Assembly: GCA_902363335.1 (NCBI GenBank) | Contig: CABIZV010000001.1 | Span: 806,001-870,000 of the forward strand | Reading direction: 5' to 3' | Source of the DNA: Enterobacteriaceae bacterium | GTDB taxonomy: Bacteria; Pseudomonadota; Gammaproteobacteria; Enterobacterales; Enterobacteriaceae | DNA: 64,000 nt | Part shown: positions 34,426-44,430 of the stretch, one piece after another | Position numbering within the stretch: position 1 is the stretch's first letter | Layout of the letters: the number at the start of each line of letters is the position of its first letter | Translations under genes and position numbers: made by a program | The notes under the pieces: generated by a model | The model's database searches: none | What the model saw: only the letters and a program-made list of their open reading frames with translations | What the model was told of the DNA's origin: nothing

Positions 34426-36078
34426 ATGCGCCTGAATTTGTCATCATTTCTGGCGGCGCTGGGGTTACTTTGCGGTCAGGCCCTTGCCGCGCCGCAACCG
34501 CTCGCGCCACCCCGTGCCGATATTCGCGACAGCGGGTTTGTCTACTGCGTCAGTGGGCAGGTCAACACGTTCAACCCACAAAAAGCGGGCAGCGGGCTTA
34601 TCGTCGATACGCTGGCGGCTCAGCTTTATGACCGCCTGCTCGACGTCGACCCTTATACCTATCGCCTGGTGCCGGAACTGGCGGAAAGCTGGGAGGTGCT
34701 GGATAACGGCGCGACCTACCGCTTCCACCTGCGTAATAACGTGAAGTTCCAGACCACCCGCTGGTTTACGCCAACGCGCGCGTTAAATGCCGACGATGTG
34801 GTGTTCACCTTTGAGCGTATTTTTGACCGCAATCACCCGTGGCATAACGTCAACGGCGGCGCGTTCCCCTATTTTGATAGTCTGCAATTTGCCGATAGCG
34901 TGCAGAGCGTACGCAAACTCGATAGCCACACGGTGGAGTTTCGTCTGACTCGCCCGGATGCCTCATTCCTGTGGCATCTGGCAACCCATTATGCTTCGGT
35001 GATGTCGGCTGAATATGCCAATAAGCTGACAAAAGAAGATCATCAGGAACTGCTCGACCGCCAGCCGGTTGGTACCGGGCCGTTCTTACTTGACGAATAC
35101 CAGTCCGGGCAGTACATCCGCCTGCAACGTCACGCTAAATTCTGGCGCGGCACTCCGTTGATGCCGCAGGTGGTGGTCGATTTGGGTTCCGGCGGCACCG
35201 GGCGCTTGTCTAAGCTGCTCACCGGCGAATGTGATGTGCTTGCGTGGCCGGCGGCCAGCCAGTTAACGATCCTGCGCGACGATCCCCGTCTGCGCTTGAC
35301 GCTGCGTCCAGGGATGAACATCGCTTATCTGGCCTTTAATACCGATAAGCCGCCGTTAAATAATCCCCAAGTCCGTCATGCCCTCTCTTTGGCGATTAAT
35401 AACCAACGTCTGATGCAGTCGATTTATTACGGCACTGCTGAAACGGCCGCGTCTATTTTGCCGCGCGCCTCCTGGGCTTACGATAACGAAGCTAAAATTA
35501 CGGAATACAATCCGCAAGAGGCGCGTCGACGGTTACAGGCGCTGGGGCTAAGTAAGTTAACGCTGCATCTTTGGGTGCCCACCAGCTCCCAGGCGTGGAA
35601 CCCAAGCCCGCTGAAAACCGCCGAACTCATTCAGGCGGATATGGCGCAGATTGGCGTGAAAGTGATTATTGTGCCGGTCGAGGGTCGCTTCCAGGAAGCG
35701 CGGTTGATGGACATGAACCACGACCTGACGCTCTCCGGCTGGGCTACCGACAGTAACGACCCGGACAGCTTCTTCCGGCCATTACTGAGCTGCGCGGCGA
35801 TAAACTCACAGACTAATTTTGCCCACTGGTGCAATCGCGAATTTGATGACGTGCTAAGAAAGGCGCTGGACTCGCAGCAGTTGGCCTCACGCATTGATGC
35901 CTACGATGAAGCCCAGCAGATTCTGGCACGCGAACTGCCGATCCTGCCGCTGGCGTCCTCGCTGCGTCTGCAGGCGTATCGCTACGACATGAAGGGGCTG
36001 GTGTTGAGCCCGTTTGGTAACACGTCGTTCGCCGGTGTTTCGCGGGAGAAGGAAGAAGAGAAGGTGCAGAAACCATGA
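34426..36078 (+). CDS. sapA: SapA, periplasmic solute-binding protein
   Basis: A 550-residue SBP_bac_5 protein, the first gene of sapABCDF. In Salmonella and Haemophilus the Sap system is linked to antimicrobial peptide resistance. In E. coli the downstream genes are linked to potassium uptake and putrescine export. The signal peptide starts at the ATG at 34426 (MRLNLSSFLAALGLLCGQAL, cleavage after ALA). The open frame from 34384 has 14 extra polar residues and is rejected. The mature N-terminus holds DSGFVYCVSGQVNTFNPQ, as in E. coli. It overlaps sapB by ATGA. Confidence 0.95.
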   Translation: MRLNLSSFLAALGLLCGQALAAPQPLAPPRADIRDSGFVYCVSGQVNTFNPQKAGSGLIVDTLAAQLYDRLLDVDPYTYRLVPELAESWEVLDNGATYRFHLRNNVKFQTTRWFTPTRALNADDVVFTFERIFDRNHPWHNVNGGAFPYFDSLQFADSVQSVRKLDSHTVEFRLTRPDASFLWHLATHYASVMSAEYANKLTKEDHQELLDRQPVGTGPFLLDEYQSGQYIRLQRHAKFWRGTPLMPQVVVDLGSGGTGRLSKLLTGECDVLAWPAASQLTILRDDPRLRLTLRPGMNIAYLAFNTDKPPLNNPQVRHALSLAINNQRLMQSIYYGTAETAASILPRASWAYDNEAKITEYNPQEARRRLQALGLSKLTLHLWVPTSSQAWNPSPLKTAELIQADMAQIGVKVIIVPVEGRFQEARLMDMNHDLTLSGWATDSNDPDSFFRPLLSCAAINSQTNFAHWCNREFDDVLRKALDSQQLASRIDAYDEAQQILARELPILPLASSLRLQAYRYDMKGLVLSPFGNTSFAGVSREKEEEKVQKP

Positions 36079-37040
36079 TTATTTTCACTCTTCGTCGCTT
36101 ATTACTGCTGCTGGTCACCCTCTTTTTTCTGACGGTGGTCGGATTTAGCCTGAGCTACTTTACCCCGCATGCGCCGTTGCAGGGAGCGTCGCTATGGAAT
36201 GCATGGGTATTCTGGTTTGAAGGCGTTATGCACTGGGATTTTGGCGTCTCCAGTATTAACGGCCAGCCTATTTCTGAGCAACTTCGTCAGGTGTTCCCGG
36301 CCACCATGGAGCTGTGCATTCTGGCCTTCGGCCTGGCGCTGCTGATTGGTATTCCCGTGGGGATGCTGGCAGGGATCTCTAACCATAAGTGGCAGGATAA
36401 AGTGATTAGCTTCTTTGCCCTGCTCGGTTTTTCGATCCCGGTATTCTGGCTGGCGCTGTTGCTGACGCTCTTCTTCTCGCTCACGCTCGGCTGGCTGCCG
36501 GTTTCAGGACGCTTTGATCTGCTGTATGAGGTGAAGAACGTCACCGGATTTGCGCTGATTGACGCCTGGCTGTCCGACTCGCCGTGGCGTCACGAAATGA
36601 TCATGAGCGCCGTGCGCCACATGGTGCTGCCGGTGCTGACGCTGGCCGTTGCGCCAACCACCGAAGTGGTGCGTTTGATGCGCATCAGCACCATCGCCAT
36701 TTACGACACCAACTATGTGAAAGCCGCCGCCACTCGCGGTGTATCGCGGCTGACGATATTGCGTCGTCACGTCCTGCACAATGCGCTGCCGCCCGTCATC
36801 CCCCGTCTGGGCCTGCAATTTTCGACCATGCTGACGCTGGCGATGATTACCGAAATGGTCTTTAACTGGCCAGGTCTGGGGCGCTGGATGATTAACGCTA
36901 TCCGTCAACAAGACTACGCCGCCATCTCGGCCGGCGTGATGGTGATTGGTGCGCTGGTGATTATTATTAACGTGATCTCCGATATTTTGGGTGCTATGGC
37001 TAACCCGCTGAAACATAAGGAATGGTATGCCTTACGATAG
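36075..37040 (+). CDS. sapB: SapB, ABC transporter permease
   Basis: A 321-residue inner membrane permease of the DppB/OppB type. A first helix (RRLLLLLVTLFFLTVVGFSL) is followed by a long periplasmic segment and the BPD_transp_1 domain, with the EAA-like loop YVKAAATRGVSRLTILRRHV that contacts the ATPases. It overlaps sapA by four bases and sapC by fourteen, indicating coupled translation. Confidence 0.96.
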   Translation: MIIFTLRRLLLLLVTLFFLTVVGFSLSYFTPHAPLQGASLWNAWVFWFEGVMHWDFGVSSINGQPISEQLRQVFPATMELCILAFGLALLIGIPVGMLAGISNHKWQDKVISFFALLGFSIPVFWLALLLTLFFSLTLGWLPVSGRFDLLYEVKNVTGFALIDAWLSDSPWRHEMIMSAVRHMVLPVLTLAVAPTTEVVRLMRISTIAIYDTNYVKAAATRGVSRLTILRRHVLHNALPPVIPRLGLQFSTMLTLAMITEMVFNWPGLGRWMINAIRQQDYAAISAGVMVIGALVIIINVISDILGAMANPLKHKEWYALR

Positions 37041-37917
37041 CGTCTACCTCGAGAAGCGCCCGCCGGGCGCTCTGCGAACCGTGTGGCGTAAATTCTACGG
37101 CGACACCGTCGCAATGATCGGTTTCTATGGCTGTATCGGGCTGGTGCTGCTGTGCGTCTTTGGCGGATGGTTTTCCCCGTACGGCATCGATCAACAGTTC
37201 CTTGGGTATCAGTTGCTGCCGCCGTCATGGTCGCGCTATGGGGAGGTCTCCTTCTTCCTCGGCACCGATGATTTAGGTCGTGATGTCTTAAGCCGTCTGC
37301 TGAGCGGCGCGGCGCCGACCGTCGGGGGGGCGTTTGTGGTGACTCTCGCCGCCACCGTCTTTGGCCTGGTGCTGGGTGCATTCGCGGGTTCCACGCGCGG
37401 CCTGCGCTCGGCGATGCTCAACCACATCCTCGATACCCTGCTGTCGATTCCCTCCCTGCTGCTGGCGATTATCGTGGTCGCGTTTGCCGGGCCGCATCTG
37501 TCCCATGCCATGTTCGCCGTCTGGCTGGCCCTTTTGCCACGTATGGTGCGCTCGATCTACAGCATGGTTCATGACGAGCTGGAACGTGACTATGTCATTG
37601 CCGCCCGTCTCGACGGCGCGACCACCTTAAATATCCTGTGGTTCGCTGTTTTACCTAACATCGCTGCCGGGCTGGTCACGGAGATCACCCGCGCCCTGTC
37701 GATGGCCATCCTCGATATCGCAGCGCTCGGCTTCCTGGATTTGGGCGCACAGTTACCGTCGCCTGAATGGGGAGCGATGCTGGGCGATGCACTGGAGCTG
37801 ATTTATGTGGCGCCGTGGACCGTCATGCTGCCGGGCGCGGCCATTATGGTCAGCGTCCTGCTGGTTAACCTGCTGGGCGACGGTATTCGCCGGGCTATTA
37901 ATGCCGGGGTGGAATAA
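37027..37917 (+). CDS. sapC: SapC, ABC transporter permease
   Basis: A 296-residue DppC/OppC-type permease, partner of SapB. The EAA-like loop is DYVIAARLDGATTLNILWFA. LGTDDLGRDVLSRLLSGA is the signature of the family's periplasmic entry region. The stop and the sapD start overlap as TAATG. Confidence 0.96.
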   Translation: MPYDSVYLEKRPPGALRTVWRKFYGDTVAMIGFYGCIGLVLLCVFGGWFSPYGIDQQFLGYQLLPPSWSRYGEVSFFLGTDDLGRDVLSRLLSGAAPTVGGAFVVTLAATVFGLVLGAFAGSTRGLRSAMLNHILDTLLSIPSLLLAIIVVAFAGPHLSHAMFAVWLALLPRMVRSIYSMVHDELERDYVIAARLDGATTLNILWFAVLPNIAAGLVTEITRALSMAILDIAALGFLDLGAQLPSPEWGAMLGDALELIYVAPWTVMLPGAAIMVSVLLVNLLGDGIRRAINAGVE

Positions 37918-38909
37918 TGCCGTTACTTGATATTCGTAATTTAACCATCGAATTTAAAACCAGCGAAGGCTGGGTGAAGGCCGTCGACCGCGTGAGCATG
38001 ACGCTTGCCGAAGGCGAAATTCGTGGTCTGGTCGGCGAGTCCGGCTCTGGAAAAAGCCTTATCGCAAAAGCGATTTGCGGCGTCACCAAAGACAACTGGC
38101 GGGTCACCGCCGACCGTATGCGTTTTGACGATATCGACCTGCTGCGCCTGTCGAATCGCGAGCGCCGGCGGTTAGTCGGACACAACGTGTCGATGATTTT
38201 CCAGGAGCCGCAATCGTGTCTTGATCCGTCGGAACGGGTTGGCGAGCAACTGATGCAGAACATTCCCGGCTGGACCTTTAAAGGCCGCTGGTGGCAGCGA
38301 TTTGGCTGGCGGAAACGTCGCGCCATTGAGCTATTGCACAGAGTCGGCATAAAAGATCACAAAGATGCGATGCGCAGCTTCCCTTATGAGTTGACGGAAG
38401 GCGAGTGTCAGAAGGTAATGATCGCCATTGCTCTCGCCAACCAGCCGCGTCTGCTGATTGCCGATGAGCCGACCAACGCCATGGAGCCGACCACTCAGGC
38501 ACAAATTTTCCGTCTGTTGACCGGTCTTAACCAAAACAACAACACCACCATCCTGCTGATTTCTCACGATTTGCAGATGCTGACCCATTGGGCGGATAAA
38601 ATTAACGTCATGTACTGCGGGCAGACGGTTGAGAGCGCGCCAAGTGAAGAACTGGTGACCATTCCCCATCATCCTTATACCCAGGCGTTAATCCGTGCCA
38701 TTCCCGATTTTGGCCGCTCGATGCCGCATAAAAGCCGATTGAATACCCTTTCCGGCGCGATTCCGCTGCTGGAACAGCTACCGATGGGCTGTCGTCTGGG
38801 GCCGCGCTGCCCTTATGCCCAGCGAAAATGTATTGAAACCCCGCGTCTGACGGGAGCGAAGAATCATCTGTTCGCCTGTCATTTCCCGCTCAATATGGAG
38901 AAAGAGTGA
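37917..38909 (+). CDS. sapD: SapD, ABC transporter ATPase
   Basis: A 330-residue oligopeptide-type ATPase. Walker A is GESGSGKSLIAKAI. The signature LSGGQ is replaced by LTEGECQK, as it is in E. coli SapD, and Walker B is LLIADEPTN. The C-terminal cysteine-rich stretch (LGPRCPYAQRKC) is the oligopeptide/dipeptide transporter C-terminal domain, which can hold an Fe-S cluster in relatives. It starts on the last base of sapC and ends one base before sapF. Confidence 0.96.
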   Translation: MPLLDIRNLTIEFKTSEGWVKAVDRVSMTLAEGEIRGLVGESGSGKSLIAKAICGVTKDNWRVTADRMRFDDIDLLRLSNRERRRLVGHNVSMIFQEPQSCLDPSERVGEQLMQNIPGWTFKGRWWQRFGWRKRRAIELLHRVGIKDHKDAMRSFPYELTEGECQKVMIAIALANQPRLLIADEPTNAMEPTTQAQIFRLLTGLNQNNNTTILLISHDLQMLTHWADKINVMYCGQTVESAPSEELVTIPHHPYTQALIRAIPDFGRSMPHKSRLNTLSGAIPLLEQLPMGCRLGPRCPYAQRKCIETPRLTGAKNHLFACHFPLNMEKE

Positions 38910-38910
38910 C

Positions 38911-39717
38911 ATGGTCGAAACCTTGCTTGAAGTGCGCAATCTGAGTAAGACCTTTCGCTACCGCACCGGTTGGTTCCATCGGCAAACGCTACAGGCGGTT
39001 AAGCCGCTGAGCTTTACGCTGCGCGAAAAACAGACGCTGGCGATTATTGGTGAGAATGGCTCCGGTAAATCTACGCTGGCGAAAATGCTGGCGGGGATGG
39101 TCGAGCCGACGACCGGTGAGTTGTTTATTGACGATCACCCGCTGGAGTATGGTGATTACTCTTTCCGCAGCCAGCGCATCCGAATGATATTTCAGGATCC
39201 GAGCACCTCGCTGAACCCGCGTCAGCGTATCTCGCAGATCCTCGATTTCCCGCTGCGGCTCAATACCGATCTTGAAGCGGAAGCCCGACGTAAGCAGATT
39301 ATCGACACCCTGCGGCTGGTCGGTCTGTTACCCGATCACGTCAGTTATTATCCGCATATGCTGGCGCCGGGGCAGAAGCAGCGTCTGGGGCTGGCGCGCG
39401 CGCTGATTTTGCGTCCAAAAGTGATTATCTGTGATGAAGCGTTGGCTTCGCTGGATATGTCGATGCGTTCGCAGTTGGTTAACTTGATGCTGGAGTTACA
39501 AGAGAAGCAAGGCATCTCGTATATCTATGTGACGCAGCATTTGGGGATGATGAAACATATCAGTGACCAGGTATTGGTGATGCATCAGGGAGAAGTGGTT
39601 GAACGCGGCAGTACCGCCGATGTTCTGGCCTCCCCGCTGCACGATTTAACCAAGCGGTTGATTGCAGGCCACTTTGGCGAAGCTCTGACCGCCGATGCCT
39701 GGCGTAAAGACCGCTAA
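38911..39717 (+). CDS. sapF: SapF, ABC transporter ATPase
   Basis: A 268-residue ATPase, second of the Sap pair. Walker A is GENGSGKSTLAKML. The signature region reads LAPGQKQRLGLARAL (a divergent LSGGQ, as in E. coli). Walker B is IICDEALASLD. It is the last gene of the operon; ycjD, which sits between sapF and fabI in E. coli, is absent. A GC-rich hairpin with eight T in its loop lies in the 81-base gap to fabI. Confidence 0.95.
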   Translation: MVETLLEVRNLSKTFRYRTGWFHRQTLQAVKPLSFTLREKQTLAIIGENGSGKSTLAKMLAGMVEPTTGELFIDDHPLEYGDYSFRSQRIRMIFQDPSTSLNPRQRISQILDFPLRLNTDLEAEARRKQIIDTLRLVGLLPDHVSYYPHMLAPGQKQRLGLARALILRPKVIICDEALASLDMSMRSQLVNLMLELQEKQGISYIYVTQHLGMMKHISDQVLVMHQGEVVERGSTADVLASPLHDLTKRLIAGHFGEALTADAWRKDR

Positions 39718-39798
39718 GCTTTACGCGACAAATCATGTTTAACGGTGGCCTGTTTTTTTTGCGGGCCGCCATAACACTGACCAAGAGGATGAATAGCG

Positions 39799-40587
39799 AT
39801 GGGTTTTCTTTCCGGTAAGCGCATTCTGATTACTGGCGTGGCCAGCAAACTGTCTATCGCCTACGGTATCGCTCAGGCGATGCACCGAGAAGGGGCTGAA
39901 CTGGCGTTCACGTATCAAAACGACAAACTGAAAGGCCGGGTGGAAGATTTTGCCGCCGCGCTGGATTCCAGCATTGTCCTGCCTTGCGATGTGGCTGTCG
40001 ATGAAAGTATCGAATCCCTGTTTATCGACTTAGCAAAAGTGTGGCCGAAATTTGACGGTTTCGTGCATTCCATTGGATTTGCGCCCGCAGACCAGTTGGA
40101 CGGCGATTACGTCAACGCGGTGACGCGCGAGGGCTTTAAAATCGCCCACGACATCAGCGCCTATAGCTTTGTGGCGATGGCAAAGTCCTGCCGCAGTATG
40201 CTTAATCCAGACTCTGCCCTGCTGACGCTGTCCTATCTGGGGGCCGAGCGCGCTATCCCTAACTACAACGTGATGGGCCTGGCAAAGGCGTCTCTGGAAG
40301 CCAACGTGCGTTATATGGCAAATGCCATGGGCCCGGAAGGGATCCGCGTGAATGCCATCTCTGCCGGCCCTATCCGTACGCTTGCCGCGTCCGGTATCAA
40401 GGATTTCCGCAAAATGCTGGCGCATTGCGAAGCGGTGACGCCAATTCGTCGCACGGTGACAATTGAAGACGTGGGCAATTCCGCGGCCTTCCTGTGCTCA
40501 AACCTGTCCGCCGGAATTACCGGTGAGATTGTGCACGTTGACGGCGGCTTCAGCATCGCGGCGATGAACGAGCTGGAGTTGAAGTAA
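39799..40587 (+). CDS. fabI: enoyl-[acyl-carrier-protein] reductase FabI (NADH)
   Basis: A 262-residue short-chain dehydrogenase/reductase that performs the last reduction in fatty acid elongation. It is essential in E. coli and the target of triclosan. The nucleotide-binding start ITGVASKLSIAYGIAQAM has the FabI-type GxxxxxSxxxG pattern, and the active site is the YxxMxxxK of NYNVMGLAKAS. Length equals that of E. coli FabI. AAGAGGATGAATAGCG precedes the ATG at 39799. The REP array follows. Confidence 0.98.
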   Translation: MGFLSGKRILITGVASKLSIAYGIAQAMHREGAELAFTYQNDKLKGRVEDFAAALDSSIVLPCDVAVDESIESLFIDLAKVWPKFDGFVHSIGFAPADQLDGDYVNAVTREGFKIAHDISAYSFVAMAKSCRSMLNPDSALLTLSYLGAERAIPNYNVMGLAKASLEANVRYMANAMGPEGIRVNAISAGPIRTLAASGIKDFRKMLAHCEAVTPIRRTVTIEDVGNSAAFLCSNLSAGITGEIVHVDGGFSIAAMNELELK

Positions 40588-40611
40588 GCCCCACCGCCCC
40601 GGAGCATCCCG

Positions 40612-41243
40612 GCTGATAAGCGTAGCGCCATCAGGCATCACGCGCACATTGCCGGATGGCGGCTGCGCCTTATCCGGCATACGCGGGCCGTTGCCCGGGC
40701 GAGGCGCTTACGCCGACCCCGGGATACAATCTCCCGTAGGCCTGATAAGCGTAGAGCCATCAGGCACAACGCGCACATCGCCGGATGGCGGCTGCGCCTT
40801 ATCCGGCCTACACGGCTACGCGGGCCGTTGCCCGGGCGAGGCGTTACGCCGAAACCGGGTACAATCTCCCGTAGGCTTGATAAGCGTAGCGCCATCAGGC
40901 ATCACGCGCACATCGCCGGATGGCGGCTGCGCCTTATCCGGCCTACGCGGTCCGTTGCCCGGGCGAGGCGTTTACGCCGAAACCGGGTACAATCTCCCGT
41001 AGGCCTGATAAGCGTAGCGCCATCAGGCATCACGCGCACATCGCCGGATGGCGGCTGCGCCCTATCCGGCCTACGCGGGCCGTAGCCCGGGCGAGGCGTT
41101 TACGCCGAAACCGGGTACAATCTCCCGTAGGCCTGATAAGCGTAGCGCCATCAGGCATCACGCGCACATTGCCGGATGGCGGCTGCGCCCTATCCGGCCT
41201 ACGCGGGCCGTAGCACGGGCGAGGCGTTTACGCCGACCCCGGA
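40612..41243. repeat. tandem array of five ~128-bp REP units
   Basis: Units begin at about 40612, 40741, 40876, 41004 and 41132, giving periods of 129, 135, 128 and 128 bases. Each has the core CCTGATAAGCGTAGCGCCAT, then GCCGGATGGCGGCTGCGCC and TATCCGGCCTACGCGG, so each contains inverted REP palindromes, followed by a spacer ending AATCTCCCGTAGG. The second unit carries a small insertion (CTACACGG region). The last two units are the most alike. Open frames in this stretch are repeat translations, not genes. The remaining bases to 41411 hold only the yciW leader. Confidence 0.92.
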
Positions 41244-41411
41244 GCCGCGCCAATGCCTCCCCTTTCCTCTTTGTTATTCCTGTAAGTTATTAATTATCAC
41301 CGAACAATATTTTCTCCCTCGTCACGCATGCGCCAGGATACTTATCTATAACGATCCGGCAACATCACCTTTGACGCGGCTGGCTCGCCACTATCAGATC
41401 AAGGAACACCC

Positions 41412-42233
41412 ATGGAGCCACGCCACGTTTCCGGCAAAAACCACTGGTATCACGAAACCCAGTCGAGAACCCAACACAGTGATGTGATGCCGTTGGTTCC
41501 CGAGGCCGCGTACGTTGACGACCGTTTTTTACTCGATCTGACGCTGCACGATATTATTATCATTAATCAGGTGGTGGGTTTTGTCGGTTTTCAGGCGCGG
41601 GTTATCGCCCTTTTGCAGGCGCACCTGGGTTTCCCGGTACGATGGATCCCCGGAATGCCGGTACAAGAAGATGCGGACGCCGCGCTATTTAGCCACGACA
41701 GTGTGCAATGGCACACCGATCTCCACGGCATAGAGTCCCATCAGACGAATACGCCGCAGGGCGAGGCCTTACACCGTTGGCAATCTATCCCGGAGCTTGA
41801 GGCGCTCGCGCCGGTGCTGGCTCATGAAGAAGAGCTGTTAAATGGGCTTGGCGAGCTTATCGACGCGCTGACCTTCGCCCATCCGCTACAACCGCTCTCG
41901 TCGCTCATTCCCGCGCGGATTAACGGTAGCGTCAGCTGTTTTAATTACTACAGTTCCCAGTGGCTAGGCGCAAGCGGCCTGCCGGAAGCCGTGCGAAACG
42001 GCGAGCGCGCATTGCATGCCTGGAGTCATCACTTCCCCTGCGAACGCGCGGTTGCGCAGGCGACCCAATTACTCACCCGCGCGCCAGATCGCTTCAGCGC
42101 CGCACAGCTTGCACCGCTATTAGAACACGGGCTATCAACACCAGATGCCATTACCCTACTCGCCTGGAGTGCGTTGAGCGGTTGGTTAAACCGCCTGCGC
42201 ATTGCCCTTGGCTGCGGGCAACAAGTTACGTAA
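41412..42233 (+). CDS. yciW: YciW, putative peroxidase/oxidoreductase
   Basis: A 273-residue protein matching the YciW family in position (between fabI and rnb) and in sequence from memory (for example GFVGFQARVIALLQAHLGFP and SLIPARINGSVSCFN). The family has an AhpD/CMD-like all-helical fold with an SxxxFxY... region and is annotated as a putative peroxidase. In E. coli yciW is linked to cysteine metabolism under CysB. The function is not proven. AAGGA lies six bases before the ATG at 41412. Confidence 0.85.
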   Translation: MEPRHVSGKNHWYHETQSRTQHSDVMPLVPEAAYVDDRFLLDLTLHDIIIINQVVGFVGFQARVIALLQAHLGFPVRWIPGMPVQEDADAALFSHDSVQWHTDLHGIESHQTNTPQGEALHRWQSIPELEALAPVLAHEEELLNGLGELIDALTFAHPLQPLSSLIPARINGSVSCFNYYSSQWLGASGLPEAVRNGERALHAWSHHFPCERAVAQATQLLTRAPDRFSAAQLAPLLEHGLSTPDAITLLAWSALSGWLNRLRIALGCGQQVT

Positions 42234-42314
42234 AAGGGTGAAACAGCGCTTGCTGCCACCCCTTGATTCGCGTCACAATGTCAGCCGCTCTTTTGGCCAC
42301 GAAAATAGAACATT

Positions 42315-44249
42315 ATGCTTCAGGATAACCCGCTGCTCGCGCAGCTAAAACAGCAACTTCATTCCCAAACGCCACGTGCGGAAGGGGTCGTTAAAGCCAC
42401 GGAAAAAGGTTTCGGTTTCCTCGAAGTCGATGCACAAAAAAGCTACTTTATTCCGCCGCCGCAGATGAAAAAAGTGATGCACGGCGACCGCATTATTGCC
42501 GTGATCCATTCTGAAAAAGATAAAGAGAGCGCCGAGCCAGAAGAACTGGTTGAACCGTTCCTGACCCGTTTTGTCGGCAGAGTGCATCGCAAAGATGACC
42601 GGCTTTCTATCGTGCCCGATCATCCCCTGCTCAAAGATGCCATTCCATGCCGCGCCGACCGCGATGTGACCCACGATTTTAAAGAGGGTGATTGGGCGGT
42701 AGCGCAGATGCGTCGCCACCCGCTTAAAGGCGACCGCACCTTCTACGCTGAACTGACCAAATTTATCACCTATGGCGACGATCACTTCGTGCCCTGGTGG
42801 GTCACCCTCGCCCGTCATAATCTTGAAAAAGAAGCGCCAGACGGCGTAGCGACCGAAATGCAGGATGAAGGCATTGAACGTCGCGATCTCACGGCGCTTG
42901 ATTTCGTCACCATCGACAGTGCCAGCACCGAAGATATGGACGATGCGCTGTACGTTGAAGAGGCCAGCGACGGCAAGCTGCTGCTGACCGTGGCGATTGC
43001 CGATCCTACCGCGTGGATTGTTGAAGGAAGCAAGCTGGATAACGCAGCGAAAATTCGCTCCTTTACCAACTATCTGCCGGGTTTCAACATCCCGATGCTC
43101 CCGCGCGAGCTGTCTGACGACCTGTGTTCCCTGCGCGCCAACGTGGTTCGCCCGGTGCTGGCCTGTCGAATGACGCTCTCGGCTGACGGGACAATTGAAG
43201 ACAATATTGAATTCTTTGCCGCCAACATTGAGTCGAAAGCCAAGCTTGCCTACGACGACGTATCGGGCTGGCTGGAAAACAGCGGTAGCTGGCAGCCGCA
43301 AAATGACGCGATTGCGCGTCAAATTACCCTGCTGGAACGCGTCTGCAAAGTGCGCAGCGAATGGCGTAAAACCCACGCGCTGGTGTTCAAAGATCGTCCT
43401 GACTACCGTTTCGTGCTGGGTGAGAAAGGCGAAGTGCTGGATATCGTTGCCGAACCGCGCCGCATTGCTAACCGCATCGTTGAAGAGTCGATGATTGCCG
43501 CCAACATCTGCGCCGCCCGTGTGCTGCGCGATAAGCTTGGTTTCGGTATTTATAACGTGCACACCGGCTTTGCACCTGACAACACCGAAGCGCTGGCCGC
43601 GCTGCTGAAAAATCACGACGTCCACGTTGATCCAGTGGAAGTCCTGACCCTTGAAGGCTTCTGCAAGCTGCGCCGCGAACTGGACGCCCAGCCAACCGGG
43701 TTCCTCGACAGCCGCATTCGTCGCTTCCAGTCATTTGCTGAAATCAGCATCGAACCGGGCCCGCACTTTGGGTTAGGTCTGGAAGCGTATGCAACCTGGA
43801 CCTCGCCGATTCGTAAGTACGGTGACATGGTTAACCATCGACTGCTGAAAGCTATCATCAAAGGCGAAACCATTGCGCGTCCACAAGATGAGATCACCGT
43901 ACAGATGGCAGAGCGCCGTCGTCTGAACCGTATGGCAGAGCGTGACGTGGCCGATTGGCTTTACGCTCGCTACCTCAGCCCACAGGCGGGTACCGAGACA
44001 CGTTTTGCCGCTGAGATTATCGATGTCAGCCGCGGCGGGATGCGCGTGCGTCTGGTTGATAACGGCGCAGTAGCCTTTATCCCGGCACCTTTCCTGCATG
44101 CCGTCCGCGATGAGATGGTTTGCAGCCAGGAAAGCGGCACCGTACAGATCAAAGGCGAAGTGGCCTATAAAGTCACCGACGTCATTGATGTGACGATAGC
44201 CGAAGTCCGTATGGAAACCCGCAGCGTTATCGCCCGTCCGGCCGCGTAA
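42315..44249 (+). CDS. rnb: exoribonuclease II (RNase II)
   Basis: A 644-residue 3'-5' processive exoribonuclease of the RNB family, the same length as E. coli RNase II. Cold-shock-like domains lie at the N-terminus (TEKGFGFLEVDAQKSYFIPP). The RNB catalytic core has the Mg-binding aspartates in FVTIDSASTEDMDDALYVE and the arginine-rich YATWTSPIRKYGDM. A C-terminal S1 domain begins near ISRGG-like VSRGGMRVRLVDNGAVAF. It degrades single-stranded mRNA ends in the cytoplasm and is encoded alone with its own terminator. Confidence 0.98.
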   Translation: MLQDNPLLAQLKQQLHSQTPRAEGVVKATEKGFGFLEVDAQKSYFIPPPQMKKVMHGDRIIAVIHSEKDKESAEPEELVEPFLTRFVGRVHRKDDRLSIVPDHPLLKDAIPCRADRDVTHDFKEGDWAVAQMRRHPLKGDRTFYAELTKFITYGDDHFVPWWVTLARHNLEKEAPDGVATEMQDEGIERRDLTALDFVTIDSASTEDMDDALYVEEASDGKLLLTVAIADPTAWIVEGSKLDNAAKIRSFTNYLPGFNIPMLPRELSDDLCSLRANVVRPVLACRMTLSADGTIEDNIEFFAANIESKAKLAYDDVSGWLENSGSWQPQNDAIARQITLLERVCKVRSEWRKTHALVFKDRPDYRFVLGEKGEVLDIVAEPRRIANRIVEESMIAANICAARVLRDKLGFGIYNVHTGFAPDNTEALAALLKNHDVHVDPVEVLTLEGFCKLRRELDAQPTGFLDSRIRRFQSFAEISIEPGPHFGLGLEAYATWTSPIRKYGDMVNHRLLKAIIKGETIARPQDEITVQMAERRRLNRMAERDVADWLYARYLSPQAGTETRFAAEIIDVSRGGMRVRLVDNGAVAFIPAPFLHAVRDEMVCSQESGTVQIKGEVAYKVTDVIDVTIAEVRMETRSVIARPAA

Positions 44250-44292
44250 GCGACATCACGCCGGACAACGGTTCGCGCTTAATCAGCCATCA

Positions 44293-44319
44293 AACGGCCC
44301 TCTTCAGGGCCGTTTTTTT
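44293..44319 (+). terminator. rnb terminator
   Basis: AACGGCCCT, a four-base loop, AGGGCCGTT and a T-run, 44 bases after the rnb stop. Confidence 0.88.
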
Positions 44320-44430
44320 ATCTACACCACACCTCCTGACTTTTTTCCCTGCGAATTTTCGAAAACCGTTCACACTAAATATTGTGGCTGGGCTGTAGTA
44401 AATACATCGCGGATGAATGAGGGAGAGTTG

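Noticed and set aside
40612..41243. Possible CRISPR array after fabI
   Set aside because: The repeat units are about 128 bp, contain REP palindromes and have near-identical sequence throughout, with no unique spacers and no cas genes.
42345..43625. Long antisense open frame (426 codons) inside rnb
   Set aside because: It lies wholly within rnb in the opposite direction, shows no family motif or ribosome site, and is explained by the codon bias of the real gene.
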